DNA of 64,000 bases, from NCBI RefSeq assembly GCF_049200465.1, contig NZ_CP120836.1, positions 5,456,001 through 5,520,000 of the forward strand, written 5' to 3'. Within the stretch, counting starts at the first letter, position 1. Each line of letters starts with the position of its first letter. Positions 8,952 through 16,748 of this stretch are shown here, one piece after another. Source of the DNA: Leptothermofonsia sp049200465 (GTDB taxonomy: Bacteria; Cyanobacteriota; Cyanobacteriia; Leptolyngbyales; Leptolyngbyaceae). Below the pieces are notes generated by a model. That model did no database searches. It had not been told where the DNA came from and saw only the letters and a program-made list of their open reading frames with translations. Both the position numbers and the translations under genes were made by a program.

Positions 8952-9013
8952 TAGCCACCAGGCTTAGAACAGGGTGCATAAAGCCAATGTCCTAAGCAAT
9001 CTGGCGACAGCTA
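8952..9013 (-). repeat. Short degenerate TAGC...GCTA element (family A)
   Basis: 62 bp flanked by TA (8950-8951, 9014-9015). In reverse it reads TAGCTGTCGCCAGATTGC, then TTAGGACATTGG, a shortened middle and ggctatagc. The same TGTCGCCAG subtype end occurs at 55560, and a related, more divergent end (TAGCTACCGCCAGG) at 51647. It ends 3 bp from the stop of the 153-aa gene. Confidence 0.7.
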
Positions 9014-9015
9014 TA

Positions 9016-9477
9016 TCAACCTATAAACACAAAATCTTGAATACCCCGATGCCCAACCATCCGCGCATGGCGACGGGTAAACTCTCCTACTGAAGGATTG
9101 CCGTTGGGGTGAATCATCCCCGTTGCCTGTTGCCAGAGTTCAGTCGGCGCGACTGCCACATCATAGGTCGCTGCTTTAGAAGAATCTGTGCTTTCGTGCT
9201 TACGGATGTGATACCACTTCGTTTTCTGGCACTCTGAACACCAGAATGCCTCCAGCCATTCGCCAACCAGTGGCACAGCAGTTTCTGACCGCACCAGTAG
9301 CAATGCATTTCGTCGGTTCATGCCCCGCTGTTGTAGTTGTCCAGCCTGGTCAGCAAAGAGGGGATACTTCTGACTCACACTGTCGAGATAACAACCATGA
9401 ATCGGACAAAAAATCGATCGCCGCTGCGATCGCTTTCGATTTCGGGCACACCTCTTCTGCAATACGGCCTCCCCCAT
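9016..9477 (-). CDS. Conserved cyanobacterial small protein with zinc-ribbon-like cysteines
   Basis: 153 residues, basic at the N-terminus (CARNRKRSQRR). Two cysteine/histidine pairs are visible: FCPIHGCYLDS near residue 25 and WCSECQKTKWYHI near residue 80. This suggests a metal-binding or zinc-ribbon fold. Between them lies RRNALLLVRSETAVPLVGEWLEAF. The pattern looks like a conserved cyanobacterial hypothetical protein, but no function is recognised. It stands alone between repeats, with a minus-strand start at ATG 9477. Confidence 0.65.
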   Translation of the reverse strand: MGEAVLQKRCARNRKRSQRRSIFCPIHGCYLDSVSQKYPLFADQAGQLQQRGMNRRNALLLVRSETAVPLVGEWLEAFWCSECQKTKWYHIRKHESTDSSKAATYDVAVAPTELWQQATGMIHPNGNPSVGEFTRRHARMVGHRGIQDFVFIG

Positions 9478-9748
9478 TCTTAATATGGCTTTAGACGGAA
9501 GAAGGTTACAGTGGAGGGACTGAGATCAAACGACCATCAAAGCCCAACTCCAGACGGATAGGTAGAAATCAAACCAGTGAGTCATTTCATTTTTCCGTCT
9601 GTTAAGAAGCATATCCGGATAAATGAATTCTCATTGGTCAACAACTTGAATCACTCAAACCTCTCAAGAGCTATGCTCAGAAGTGGTGTATGGTCAGAGA
9701 AGAAAAAAGGGCGTATCCTGCTGGATAAGCAAAGACCAGCCGAGGATA
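9478..9748. other. Intergenic, no gene seen
   Basis: Non-coding between the 153-aa gene start and the second 111-bp element. It presumably contains the promoter of the minus-strand gene. No clear motif or repeat was recognised. Confidence 0.4.
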
Positions 9749-9859
9749 TAGCTCTACGCAGGTGCGTTAGGACATTGGAATTAGAGAGGGAGTGGGGGCT
9801 TCGCCCCCAGCCAGGGGTTCCACCCCTGCACCCCGTCCTAACCATAATGACTACCGCTA
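9749..9859 (+). repeat. 111-bp TAGC...GCTA element (MITE family A), copy 2
   Basis: Full copy flanked by TA (9747-9748, 9860-9861). Almost identical to the copies at 23595 and 60983. Immediately downstream is an IS256-like transposase fragment. Confidence 0.93.
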
Positions 9860-9865
9860 TACACC

Positions 9866-9991
9866 ATGAGTAACGACAATCATCCTGCATGGTAGCCTCC
9901 AGAATCATCCGCATCGTTTAACGAGGCTCTGACTGAACTGGTTCGTAAAGGCGTTGGCTAGATCATCGCTCAAGCAGTGGAAGCGGAACAG
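9866..9991 (+). pseudogene. IS256-family transposase N-terminal fragment
   Basis: In one frame from ATG 9866 the sequence reads MSNDNHPAW-stop, then FNEALTELVRKGVG-stop and IIAQAVEAEQ. This matches the usual N-terminal pattern of IS256/mutator-type transposases (xxFxEALxxLVRxGAxxLIxQALEAE). Two in-frame stops (TAG at about 9893 and 9959) and loss of the rest of the gene mark a dead remnant. The assignment rests on a 35-residue pattern. It abuts family A element copy 2, though nothing shows a mechanistic link. Confidence 0.5.
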
Positions 9992-10076
9992 AGTGGATGC
10001 TAAGAGCAACCAGAGGGGTGAGTTGGCAGGTCAGGGAAGTGATATTGGCTTGGGTGCTCATGCAGGCAGCTTCCCA

Positions 10077-11726
10077 TTAGTGGGAGTTTCTCCGTCGCAG
10101 AGCCTCTGCTACCGCTCTGGCGGCATTGACTTTACCAAAGCCAAACCAATCACAGCGACCGTTCAGTCCATAGACTCCCCGGTTTATTCCGGCTATGTCT
10201 GGACTGATGTCTGTAATCTTATCGGCAGTGGTTTGCAAAATCTCCTTCACATCGGCAGCCCTCAATTCCGGGTTGGCAGACAGAACGAGAGCGGCAATTC
10301 CCGCCACTAAAGGGGCCGCACTGGAGGTTCCTCCAAACTGATTAGTGTAGCGGCTATTGGGAGAAAAGCCATTGCCAGATGGCTCGTTATCGATGGTCCA
10401 GATCGGTTCGCCAGGGAGTCGCCGATTGGGCTTAGTTGGGTGAGAATTATTGCTAGGGGCACAGACACTGATTTCGGCTCCCCAATTGCTGTAGGCAGCG
10501 TGCTGGTCAAAACTGGTGGAAGCTGCCGCTGAAATCACCTGGGGATGGGTGGCAAATCCATTCAAGATTCGCCCGGTGGTTCTCTGTTCGCCTGCTTCCG
10601 GATGGAGCCAGCGAAAATTTTCAACCTGGGAAGCATTGATGGGTGCGTTGTAGTTTCCAGCCGCAAAGCAGATAACACAGCCTTTACCCCGTCGCCCTCC
10701 TGCTGTTGCCACATGGTCTAACGTTGCGGATAGGGCTTCTGAAAGGGGCCAGTCAACGGGAGGGGGACCCCAACTGCAAGAGATGACATCACTGCGATCG
10801 CCCACTTCCTTGAAAATTTCAATCAGGCGATGGTCTTCGCCCCGGTTGGGGAACTGGAATCGTACTGGCATAAAAGCGCAATCGGGAGCCGCTCCCACAA
10901 TGCCTACTCCGTTCCATTCTGCGATCGCAATGCCAGCACAGGGTGTACCGTGAAAATTTCCTGCTTCGGGAAAGGGATAATCGTCTTCATCAGCATAGTC
11001 TATTGGAGACACTATCTTGCCATTACCCTGTAAGTCCGGGTGGCTCAAGTCAAATCCATCGTCAATGATGGCAACAACGATGCTGCGATCGCCGCGAGTC
11101 ATTTCCCAGGCTTTGGGCGCTTTGACCGATTGCAGATTCCACTGTTTGCCAAAAAGTTCATCGCCGGGCAGATTGGCGGGTAGAAAGCGGTTGATCAGGC
11201 TGGGTTCAGCGGAGACAATTTTTACTTCCTGCATTAGTCTATTAGCGATTTTAATTGGATTTTCGCCACTGGCAGAGGTGACTTGCACCAGGTAAGTATT
11301 GGAAAGCCAATCGTAATGTTTGAGTTTAGTCAGGTGATAGGTATTTAGAATTGCGTCGATTTCTGCAGGAGTTGTTTCTTCCCTGAACCGCACGATGATT
11401 TTATCGGTGATGTAATAGATGGTGCCTTCGGAATCCTTGGGATGGTAGGCATGGTGGGCGATCGCACCAGAAAATGCAGGCTCAGACCGCAATGCTGCCA
11501 TTGTGCCTTCAAGGAATTCAGGGCTTGTTTTAAGCCGTAACTGTTTACGCGAAATTGATTTAATTTCCTGAATCCCAGTCATTTTGTGGAGTTGCTCCAC
11601 CTGTTTGGAGTCAGGAATAACCAGGGTGAAGCGATCGCCCTCTTTCTCCAATTCAATTCGCTGCCCATTCCGCCAGAGGTAGTTGCCCGGATGTTCCGCT
11701 TTAGGAGGTGTTGATTGCTCAGCCAT
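10077..11726 (-). CDS. Subtilisin-like S8 serine protease without signal peptide
   Basis: 549 residues. The catalytic triad is complete: Asp222 (AIIDDGFDLSHPDL), His259 (NFHGTPCAGIA) and Ser468 (FGGTSSAAPLVAGIAAL), with the oxyanion Asn358 (CFAAGN). Residues 1-190 are a propeptide-like region with IIVRFREETTPAEIDAIL, similar to the inhibitor-type prodomains of fervidolysin-like subtilases. No N-terminal signal peptide or membrane segment is visible (start MAEQSTPPKAEH), so it is either cytoplasmic or exported by another route. It is the last of four codirectional genes. The two paralogous proteins encoded just upstream are candidate partners or substrates (inference). Confidence 0.93.
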   Translation of the reverse strand: MAEQSTPPKAEHPGNYLWRNGQRIELEKEGDRFTLVIPDSKQVEQLHKMTGIQEIKSISRKQLRLKTSPEFLEGTMAALRSEPAFSGAIAHHAYHPKDSEGTIYYITDKIIVRFREETTPAEIDAILNTYHLTKLKHYDWLSNTYLVQVTSASGENPIKIANRLMQEVKIVSAEPSLINRFLPANLPGDELFGKQWNLQSVKAPKAWEMTRGDRSIVVAIIDDGFDLSHPDLQGNGKIVSPIDYADEDDYPFPEAGNFHGTPCAGIAIAEWNGVGIVGAAPDCAFMPVRFQFPNRGEDHRLIEIFKEVGDRSDVISCSWGPPPVDWPLSEALSATLDHVATAGGRRGKGCVICFAAGNYNAPINASQVENFRWLHPEAGEQRTTGRILNGFATHPQVISAAASTSFDQHAAYSNWGAEISVCAPSNNSHPTKPNRRLPGEPIWTIDNEPSGNGFSPNSRYTNQFGGTSSAAPLVAGIAALVLSANPELRAADVKEILQTTADKITDISPDIAGINRGVYGLNGRCDWFGFGKVNAARAVAEALRRRNSH

Positions 11727-11756
11727 GGTGAATTCCTGCCTTTGTGAGAGGACAGT

Positions 11757-11868
11757 TAGTTGTTGGTTGTTAGTTGTTAGTTAAGTGAGGTGTAAGGTGA
11801 AAACTCAAACTCATCTATTCATCCACCCATCCACTCTCTCACTTCCCTACTCACTTCTGGCTCCTGGC
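11757..11868. repeat. Low-complexity tandem heptamers (ttagttg / catccac)
   Basis: Runs of ttgttggttgttagttgttagtt and tcatccacccatccactc with ctcctggctcctgact. The same short tandem motifs recur at 25080-25160, 27000-27060, 33200-33240 and 34675-34700, a repeat style common in cyanobacterial intergenic DNA. Related sequence is found inside the glmS and coaX coding regions. Confidence 0.6.
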
Positions 11869-12405
11869 TCCTGACTTCCTGGTCCGACTTGTTGTCGGAG
11901 TTTTGGTGGCTTCAGGCTCCGCTTTGGGTTCTTCAGCAAGTTCGGTTACAACTTCAGGTGTACCGACAGGTAGATCCAAACCATTGATAAAGCCTCGTCC
12001 CAAAGCAGGGATTGAGAAAGGGGCATGGCCCACGCGGGCGATCGCCTTAATCTGGTAAATCGTATTGGAGTCGAGTCCGACTGATTCTGGTCCACCCTCA
12101 ATCTTCAATGTTGGAGTGTAGGACAGCACTCCTGCCTCAGTTGTAAGCGTTGCATAACCCAGATCAATTTCAGGACCGGGGCCACTAAAGGAGCGAGCAC
12201 TGAAATTAACCCGGATTGCCAGTCCTAAGGGCAAAAGTAGATTGATCAAATGTCCACTGGCTGTGTCGCTAAAGGTGATGGTGACACTCAGTTGAAACGG
12301 CTCACAGTTTTCCAGTTGGGTGGTTGTCGGATTTTGAATACTGAGTGCCTGCAGGTTTGAAAGAGTACATTGCAAGTCAGCCGAAAAAGTTTGGGAGTCA
12401 TTCAT
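11851..12405 (-). CDS. Unknown protein, paralogue of the 161-aa neighbour
   Basis: 184 residues, no signal peptide. The body (residues 1-150) consists of alternating hydrophobic strands and resembles a beta-sandwich. The ending IYQIKAIARVGHAP...GRGFINGLDLPVG aligns with LYRISMLFRMGAEG...IANGFISGILVQ of the 161-aa protein encoded upstream. Both also share a middle block (RVNFSARSFSGPGPEIDLGYATLTTEAG versus QVTYTAESYGPGTEAVIAEVKFNTSAG). A charged tail (EEPKAEPEATKTPTTSRTRK) follows. It is 124 bp upstream of the subtilase gene. No family is recognised. Confidence 0.7.
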   Translation of the reverse strand: MNDSQTFSADLQCTLSNLQALSIQNPTTTQLENCEPFQLSVTITFSDTASGHLINLLLPLGLAIRVNFSARSFSGPGPEIDLGYATLTTEAGVLSYTPTLKIEGGPESVGLDSNTIYQIKAIARVGHAPFSIPALGRGFINGLDLPVGTPEVVTELAEEPKAEPEATKTPTTSRTRKSGARSQK

Positions 12406-12533
12406 GGGGATATCCTCGGTTCGCTTTTGTCAAAACTGGCAGGCACCGGAGGAGGCACCCGCCAGTCTGGTCAGGTTACTGGGGGAGGTCTAGGTTGTTG
12501 GCAGACTTCCCAATCCTTGGGTCAAAAACCGAG

Positions 12534-13019
12534 TTATTCGTAAGCTTGAACCAGGATGCCAGAGATGAACCCGTTAGCGATGGAGAGGCGAGGACCTTCA
12601 GCACCCATGCGGAACAGCATGCTGATGCGATAGAGTTTGTCTCCATCCAGTGTGCCAGCAGGAACAGTAGCGGCTGCGGTGTAAACCAGCTTACCGGCGG
12701 AGGTATTGAACTTAACCTCTGCGATAACAGCCTCGGTGCCAGGACCATAAGATTCAGCGGTGTAGGTAACTTGAATGGGTACGTTCAGCGCCATCAATGC
12801 CAATGCACCCGAACCGTAGAACTCGATTTCGGAGTTCACACGGAAAGGCTTGTTAGCGTCGAAAACGGTGTCAACACCGCATTCATCAGACTCTATAGTC
12901 AAGGAGTTAACCTTCACATAGGTCGGATGGCAGCACAGTTCCATCTCAGACTCTGCAGTTCCTTTAATCTGTCCTTTGTCGGGACGGATGGTTGTCAGAG
13001 GTAGAATAGATTCAGACAT
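12534..13019 (-). CDS. Unknown protein, paralogue of the 184-aa neighbour
   Basis: 161 residues, no signal peptide, beta-rich. It has a cysteine pair at MELCCHPTYVKV. The C-terminal half shares the block ending GFISG with the 184-aa protein. The start is ATG 13019 with AGGAA about 11 nt upstream. A 9-bp inverted repeat lies in the leader (13056-13095). Two paralogues next to a leaderless subtilase suggest structural or substrate roles in one small system. This is inference, as no family was recognised. Confidence 0.7.
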   Translation of the reverse strand: MSESILPLTTIRPDKGQIKGTAESEMELCCHPTYVKVNSLTIESDECGVDTVFDANKPFRVNSEIEFYGSGALALMALNVPIQVTYTAESYGPGTEAVIAEVKFNTSAGKLVYTAAATVPAGTLDGDKLYRISMLFRMGAEGPRLSIANGFISGILVQAYE

Positions 13020-13055
13020 AGTTTTGCGTTCCTGTTAGTCAATGTTTTGTTTTTT

Positions 13056-13095
13056 GATTTGTTCAAACTTGGGTTTTGCCTTGCTCGAACAAATC
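13056..13095 (-). promoter_or_regulatory. Inverted repeat gatttgttc...gaacaaatc in leader
   Basis: Two perfect 9-bp arms, 13056-13064 and 13087-13095, separated by 22 bp that include TTGCTCGAAC. The near arm lies 37 bp upstream of the ATG of the 161-aa gene. It could be an operator or a 5'-leader hairpin. Confidence 0.4.
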
Positions 13096-13178
13096 TATAG
13101 TGACTGACTAACCAAGAATGCGGCAGTACCCAGCAAGGGTACTCTTCCTAATTCACTACGATCCAATACTCATGGGGA

Positions 13179-13649
13179 TTAACCCTTGCGAGCATTCAGC
13201 ATGGTCCAGCGCTTATCCTGGGGATGAATGCGCATGGAGATGATGGTATATCCATGCTGATCCAGTACCTGCTGAATCGCATCAAGGTTGTTAACCTTAA
13301 CCCACTGTTCAATCTGAGCAGGCTGTTCGTAGTGCAACTGGCTGTGAAGACAACCAGCCTCCCAGCCATCCATGAAGCGATCGCTCTGGGTAAATGCCTG
13401 AACCAGATTCGGGTTCTTCCCCTCTGCCGTTTTCTCAGCAACCATGAATACCTGAGATGGATCGGAGGGATGAGCTGTGACTCCAGTGATGGTGTAATTG
13501 TACTTTCTCAAAGTTCCCTTAAAATCGTTGAGCCTACTCAGAGAAATCCACTCTTTGATTTGTTTTGGAGCCTGATGCTTGAGGCGTCCGGTCAGCTCCC
13601 CCACCGCAAACCCATTTAAAAAGATTGGCTCCTGAATTCCCTCTAGCAT
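13179..13649 (-). CDS. Unknown protein made of two tandem ~65-residue repeats
   Basis: 156 residues. Residues 9-75 (FLNGFAVGELTGRLKHQAPKQ...TGVTAHPSDPSQVFMVAEK) align with residues 91-154 (FMDGWEAGCLHSQLHYEQPAQ...SMRIHPQDKRWTMLNARK). Conserved positions are F-NG/DG, G-L---L, P-QI--W, L, Y-I, HP-D and K. It is thus an internal duplication, probably an alpha/beta unit repeated. No signal peptide or membrane segment. A minus-strand AAGGAGAGA ribosome site precedes the ATG. It is the first of the four-gene run ending in the subtilase. No function is recognised. Confidence 0.7.
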   Translation of the reverse strand: MLEGIQEPIFLNGFAVGELTGRLKHQAPKQIKEWISLSRLNDFKGTLRKYNYTITGVTAHPSDPSQVFMVAEKTAEGKNPNLVQAFTQSDRFMDGWEAGCLHSQLHYEQPAQIEQWVKVNNLDAIQQVLDQHGYTIISMRIHPQDKRWTMLNARKG

Positions 13650-13790
13650 AAAATCTCTCCTTAACCATAACTGGCGGCTAGAACGACTGGCGATTTAGAG
13701 ATGCCTATAATAATGCCCTGAATGTTAAGGAAGATTTAAGCACAGGTCATGTGCCTTACGAAATAGTGGCCGGGTAGATTTTTACAAGCT

Positions 13791-13964
13791 TTACCGTTTT
13801 GCCTTACTGTGGCTGCGGCGGGTAGGGCGATCCCCACGGGTAGCCTGATCGCGACGACGGCGATCGCGCCAGTCTGCCAGTGTCAGGTAAACAATCCCGC
13901 CAGTCACGGCTACCAGTAAGCCAAACGCAATCAGAGCAAGAACACTTAATGCTGTGGATTCCAC
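13791..13964 (-). CDS. 57-aa single-pass membrane protein downstream of petN
   Basis: Translated from GTG 13964, two bases after the petN stop: VESTALSVLALIAFGLLV..., a hydrophobic helix (residues 6-28), then LTLADWRDRRRRDQATR and a basic tail to SKAKR. An 81-residue version from 14036 is possible but overlaps petN out of frame, so the GTG start is preferred. The tight coupling to petN suggests a thylakoid membrane role, but this is inference and no named family is recognised. Confidence 0.6.
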   Translation of the reverse strand: MESTALSVLALIAFGLLVAVTGGIVYLTLADWRDRRRRDQATRGDRPTRRSHSKAKR

Positions 13965-13966
13965 CG

Positions 13967-14056
13967 TTAGAAACCGTTGCGACCCCAAACGACCAGTGCA
14001 ATAGAGAAGGTAAACACTACCAGAAGCCCAACCCAACCGAGTGTCAAAATATCCAT
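13967..14056 (-). CDS. petN: Cytochrome b6-f complex subunit 8 (PetN)
   Basis: A 29-residue frame that is easily missed: MDILTLGWVGLLVVFTFSI, then ALVVWGRNGF and TAA. Length, the N-terminal ILTLGWV, the single membrane helix and the C-terminal VVWGRNG ending match PetN of cyanobacteria and chloroplasts. PetN is a small helix at the periphery of the dimeric cytochrome b6f complex and is needed for its assembly. The gene is followed after 2 bp by a 57-codon membrane-protein gene. Confidence 0.95.
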   Translation of the reverse strand: MDILTLGWVGLLVVFTFSIALVVWGRNGF

Positions 14057-14122
14057 GAGCGTATGTAAAACAATCGTTACAACATTAGTTCAAAATCAAT
14101 CATAATTCAAAGTTGGCACAGA

Positions 14123-14590
14123 ATGAAGGGATTGGGTGAGGTGGAAACGAGCTTAACTGAACGATTAGAGTCGCTGAAAGCGGGATTATTGGGAGCTCTG
14201 GCAACCGGGTTTGCATTTGCTGGCTTAATGCTGGCCACAAGTTGGCTGCGATCGCTGCCATTTGTCTTGTTCGCCGACCTGCCATCGTCTACAATCCTTG
14301 TCAACCTCATCCTGAGTACCGGAATTGCCGTTCTCTCTGGATTCCTGTTTGGGGCTACCTACCGCTACATTATTCGTCAAGATAACAATCCACACCTGAA
14401 ATCAGGGGCAGTTCTGGCCTTTGGGCTGGTGCGAGGATTGGCCCAGGTAGAGGTAGGCTTGAATCTGTGGAAAACCCTGCTACCGTTTATAGTGTTGACT
14501 GTCGAAAGCATTCTGCTGTTTGTGATCGCCCGGTTTTTTCTAGATTGGGCACTGGCAAAAGGTTGGTTGCAAACCTTCAAGTCAAGTTAA
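14123..14590 (+). CDS. Four-helix membrane protein, conserved cyanobacterial type
   Basis: 155 residues with hydrophobic segments at about 20-42, 55-78, 93-113 and 118-140. A charged N-terminus (GEVETSLTERLESLKAG) and the motif FGATYRYIIRQDNNPHLKSGAVLAFGLVRGLAQVE between helices 2 and 3 are distinctive. It appears to be a cyanobacterial hypothetical membrane protein. Transport or photosynthesis roles cannot be told from the sequence. It converges on the SDR gene with a 14-bp overlap of the two 3' ends. Confidence 0.7.
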   Translation: MKGLGEVETSLTERLESLKAGLLGALATGFAFAGLMLATSWLRSLPFVLFADLPSSTILVNLILSTGIAVLSGFLFGATYRYIIRQDNNPHLKSGAVLAFGLVRGLAQVEVGLNLWKTLLPFIVLTVESILLFVIARFFLDWALAKGWLQTFKSS

Positions 14591-15245
14591 ATTCCTCAAA
14601 CTGGGGACTGCCGAAGATCGTTGTTCGTCCCACTGCTGACAAAATCTTATTATTTGTTTGTTCAGCCGTCAGACACCGACAGACCAGTTCTGCCACATCC
14701 GCCCGGTGAATCGTGCCTGCAATGAGCGGGTTTTCAGTCAAAATACCTTCCCCTTTCGGGGGCTCAGACCTCAGCCCCCCTGGTCGAATGATGGTGTAGG
14801 TCAGCCCGCTTTCAAGTAGATGATTTTCGGCTTGTTCCTTCTCTGCCAGAACGGGACCCAGCGTTTCCATTGCCTGGAGAGGAAGCGCAGGCGCACTATC
14901 ACCCGTACCGATGGAAGTCACCAAAATAAATTTCTTAACTCCAGCTTTCACCGCTGCATCAATCAAGTTACGATTCCCTTTGAAGTCTGAGCGTTCACCA
15001 TCGGTTGGTTTCCCCCCGATTGTGCTGATTACCGTTTCAACAGGTTTGCTCAGCATCGCCTGTTCTACGGCCTCAGCATTCAAAGCATCTCCCATCCTGA
15101 TGGAAATGCCGATTGCTTCCAGGTCTTCACGGGCCACATCGGAACGCAGAAGAGCGATGACCTTCTGATTTTGAGCTGCTAAAAGTCGGGCAATTTCCCG
15201 CCCAACTCCACGGCTTGCTCCAGCTAGAAAGATGGCACCAGTCAT
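14577..15245 (-). CDS. Atypical short-chain dehydrogenase, NAD(P)H-binding (NmrA-like)
   Basis: 222 residues. The N-terminal nucleotide fold AIFLAGASRGVGREIARLL has the GxxGxGxx-type turn. Then come RMGDALNAEAVEQAM, VISTIGG (NNAG-like position), FILVTSIGTGDS and TYTIIRPGGLRSEPPKGEG. This is the atypical SDR type often annotated NAD(P)H-binding or SDR family oxidoreductase in cyanobacteria and plants, with an active-site YxxxK not clearly present. The substrate is unknown. It overlaps the converging membrane-protein gene by 14 bp. Confidence 0.85.
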   Translation of the reverse strand: MTGAIFLAGASRGVGREIARLLAAQNQKVIALLRSDVAREDLEAIGISIRMGDALNAEAVEQAMLSKPVETVISTIGGKPTDGERSDFKGNRNLIDAAVKAGVKKFILVTSIGTGDSAPALPLQAMETLGPVLAEKEQAENHLLESGLTYTIIRPGGLRSEPPKGEGILTENPLIAGTIHRADVAELVCRCLTAEQTNNKILSAVGRTTIFGSPQFEEFNLT

Positions 15246-15345
15246 GTGATTATGATTTTCCTACTGGCTAAATTCTACAGGAGTCCGTAATCTCTATCTG
15301 TTCTAGCAGATATGACGCGATCGCAATCATCCTGGTACTGACCCT

Positions 15346-16065
15346 ATGCAAGACTCTTTGCCCCTACTAGAGATTAAACAATTAAGCGTTAACTATGGTG
15401 GTATTCAGGCGTTGCAGGCGATTGACATAGTCATCTATCCCGGTGAGGTGATTACTTTAATTGGGGCTAATGGCGCAGGCAAAAGTACCACCCTACGAGC
15501 CATCTCCCGCATTGTGAATATCCGTGCCGGGCAGATTCTTTACAATGGGCGAAATATTACCCGCTGCCGAGCCCATGAAGTGGTTCAAATGGGAATTGCT
15601 CATAGCCCCGAAGGGCGGCGAGTTCTGGCCCGCCAAACGGTGCTGGATAATCTGGAGCTTGGGGCCTACAGTCGCCGCGATCGCTCCAGTATTAAGGCGG
15701 ATATTGAACAGCAGTTCCTCACCTTTCCCCGCCTGGCAGAACGTCGTAATCAACTGGCGGGCACCCTCAGTGGCGGCGAACAGCAGATGCTGGCGATCGC
15801 CCGTGCCCTCATGAGCCGTCCCAAATTGCTGCTGTTGGATGAACCCAGCCTGGGCTTAGCTCCGGCGATCGTGCGCGAGATCTTCTCCATTATTCAAAAC
15901 CTGCACACCGCTGGTGTCACGATTCTACTGGTTGAGCAAAACGCAAACCTTGCCCTTCAGCATGCCAATCGGGGGTATGTTCTGGAAGCTGGTCGGATCA
16001 CCCTGACTGGGGAAGCAGCAAAGTTGCTGGATGATGAACGCGTGAAGCAGGCATATTTGGGGTAG
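15346..16065 (+). CDS. livF: Branched-chain/neutral amino acid ABC transporter ATPase (LivF/NatE type)
   Basis: 239 residues. Walker A GANGAGKSTTLRAIS, signature LSGGEQQMLAIARAL, Walker B LLLLDEPSLGLAP and H-region ILLVEQNANLAL are intact, and AHSPEGRRVLARQTVLDNLELGAY is typical of the LivF subgroup. It powers uptake of branched-chain or neutral amino acids with a LivG partner. A LivG-type ATPase gene lies 10 kb away at 25947-26762, while permease and binding-protein genes are not in the window. The urea-type UrtE is a less likely alternative. Confidence 0.88.
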   Translation: MQDSLPLLEIKQLSVNYGGIQALQAIDIVIYPGEVITLIGANGAGKSTTLRAISRIVNIRAGQILYNGRNITRCRAHEVVQMGIAHSPEGRRVLARQTVLDNLELGAYSRRDRSSIKADIEQQFLTFPRLAERRNQLAGTLSGGEQQMLAIARALMSRPKLLLLDEPSLGLAPAIVREIFSIIQNLHTAGVTILLVEQNANLALQHANRGYVLEAGRITLTGEAAKLLDDERVKQAYLG

Positions 16066-16411
16066 TGAATCAGAAGCCGCTTTATCGTTTACTCAGAATT
16101 GAGTGAATCTTCGCAAAGACTGGGTGAAGGGAAGGTCAGGTTCTCTACCAGACTCTATGATTGTACGTAGAGGAGACGAACAGTATTTGAATCGCATTGG
16201 CTAAGTCTCATCTTCCTGTTAAGCCTCTTGCAGAACTTTTCTCGTGTCAGTGTGAGGACCGAATTCCGCAAGCTGTTTACCCCCTCATTTCTGCCCCTAA
16301 GGTGTAACTGAATAACGGCGCAGGTAATAGGTGTCTGGTTACAAAAGTACCCGGCCACTGCAAAATCATTTTAGCCTCTGTAGTGAATTGCCCTGGCAGA
16401 GGTTGGCAAGG

Positions 16412-16512
16412 CTAGTAGATCAAAACAAAAGTTTTGAAGGGGGTGAAGTTTGAAGGGGGTAAAGCCCCCCACTCCCACATGTTGCAAAATTTATTGTTTG
16501 CAACACTACTAG
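16412..16512. repeat. CTAG-bounded repeat, unit 1
   Basis: A 101-bp segment between CTAG sites (ctagtagatc...aacactactag) with internal imperfect repeats ttttgaagggggtgaag / tttgaagggggtaaag. It shares its right-hand CTAG with the next unit at 16509-16614. Confidence 0.5.
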
Positions 16513-16614
16513 TTTGCTAAGCAGATTTTGAAGGGTTTACAACCCTTCAAAACCCCGTAAATTTATTTTCCCGGGTTTAGATAACCAGGCAAAGTTCCTG
16601 TGGTGAACCACTAG
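16509..16614. repeat. CTAG-bounded repeat, intact copy
   Basis: 106 bp containing the hairpin ttttgaagggtttacaacccttcaaaa. The reverse complement matches 23558-23779 along its whole length once the 111-bp element and a TA there are removed. A related unit with ttttgagggttttcacctcaaaa lies at 52038-52143. Confidence 0.8.
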
Positions 16615-16748
16615 TTGTAGCAGAATCTGATAGGCGTCGGCTATTATCCTTTTCCTGGTTTTATTGATTCCTGGTTTTATTGACTACACGTTTTATTGAC
16701 TACACCACCATTGAACGGGTGTCTATCGCTCCTAAAGTACTGCCAGCT

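Larger units (their letters stand above)
16066..16748. other. Intergenic, repeats only
   Basis: Between livF and the 309-aa gene. It holds the two CTAG-bounded units and, at 16672-16705, a 16-bp direct repeat (ttttattgactacac twice). No gene was recognised. Confidence 0.5.

Noticed and set aside
9577..9873. 98-codon plus-strand frame
   Set aside because: Most of it is translation of the 111-bp element and flanking DNA.
13965..14036. Longer 81-aa start for the small protein after petN
   Set aside because: It would overlap petN out of frame for most of its length. The GTG right after the petN stop fits better.
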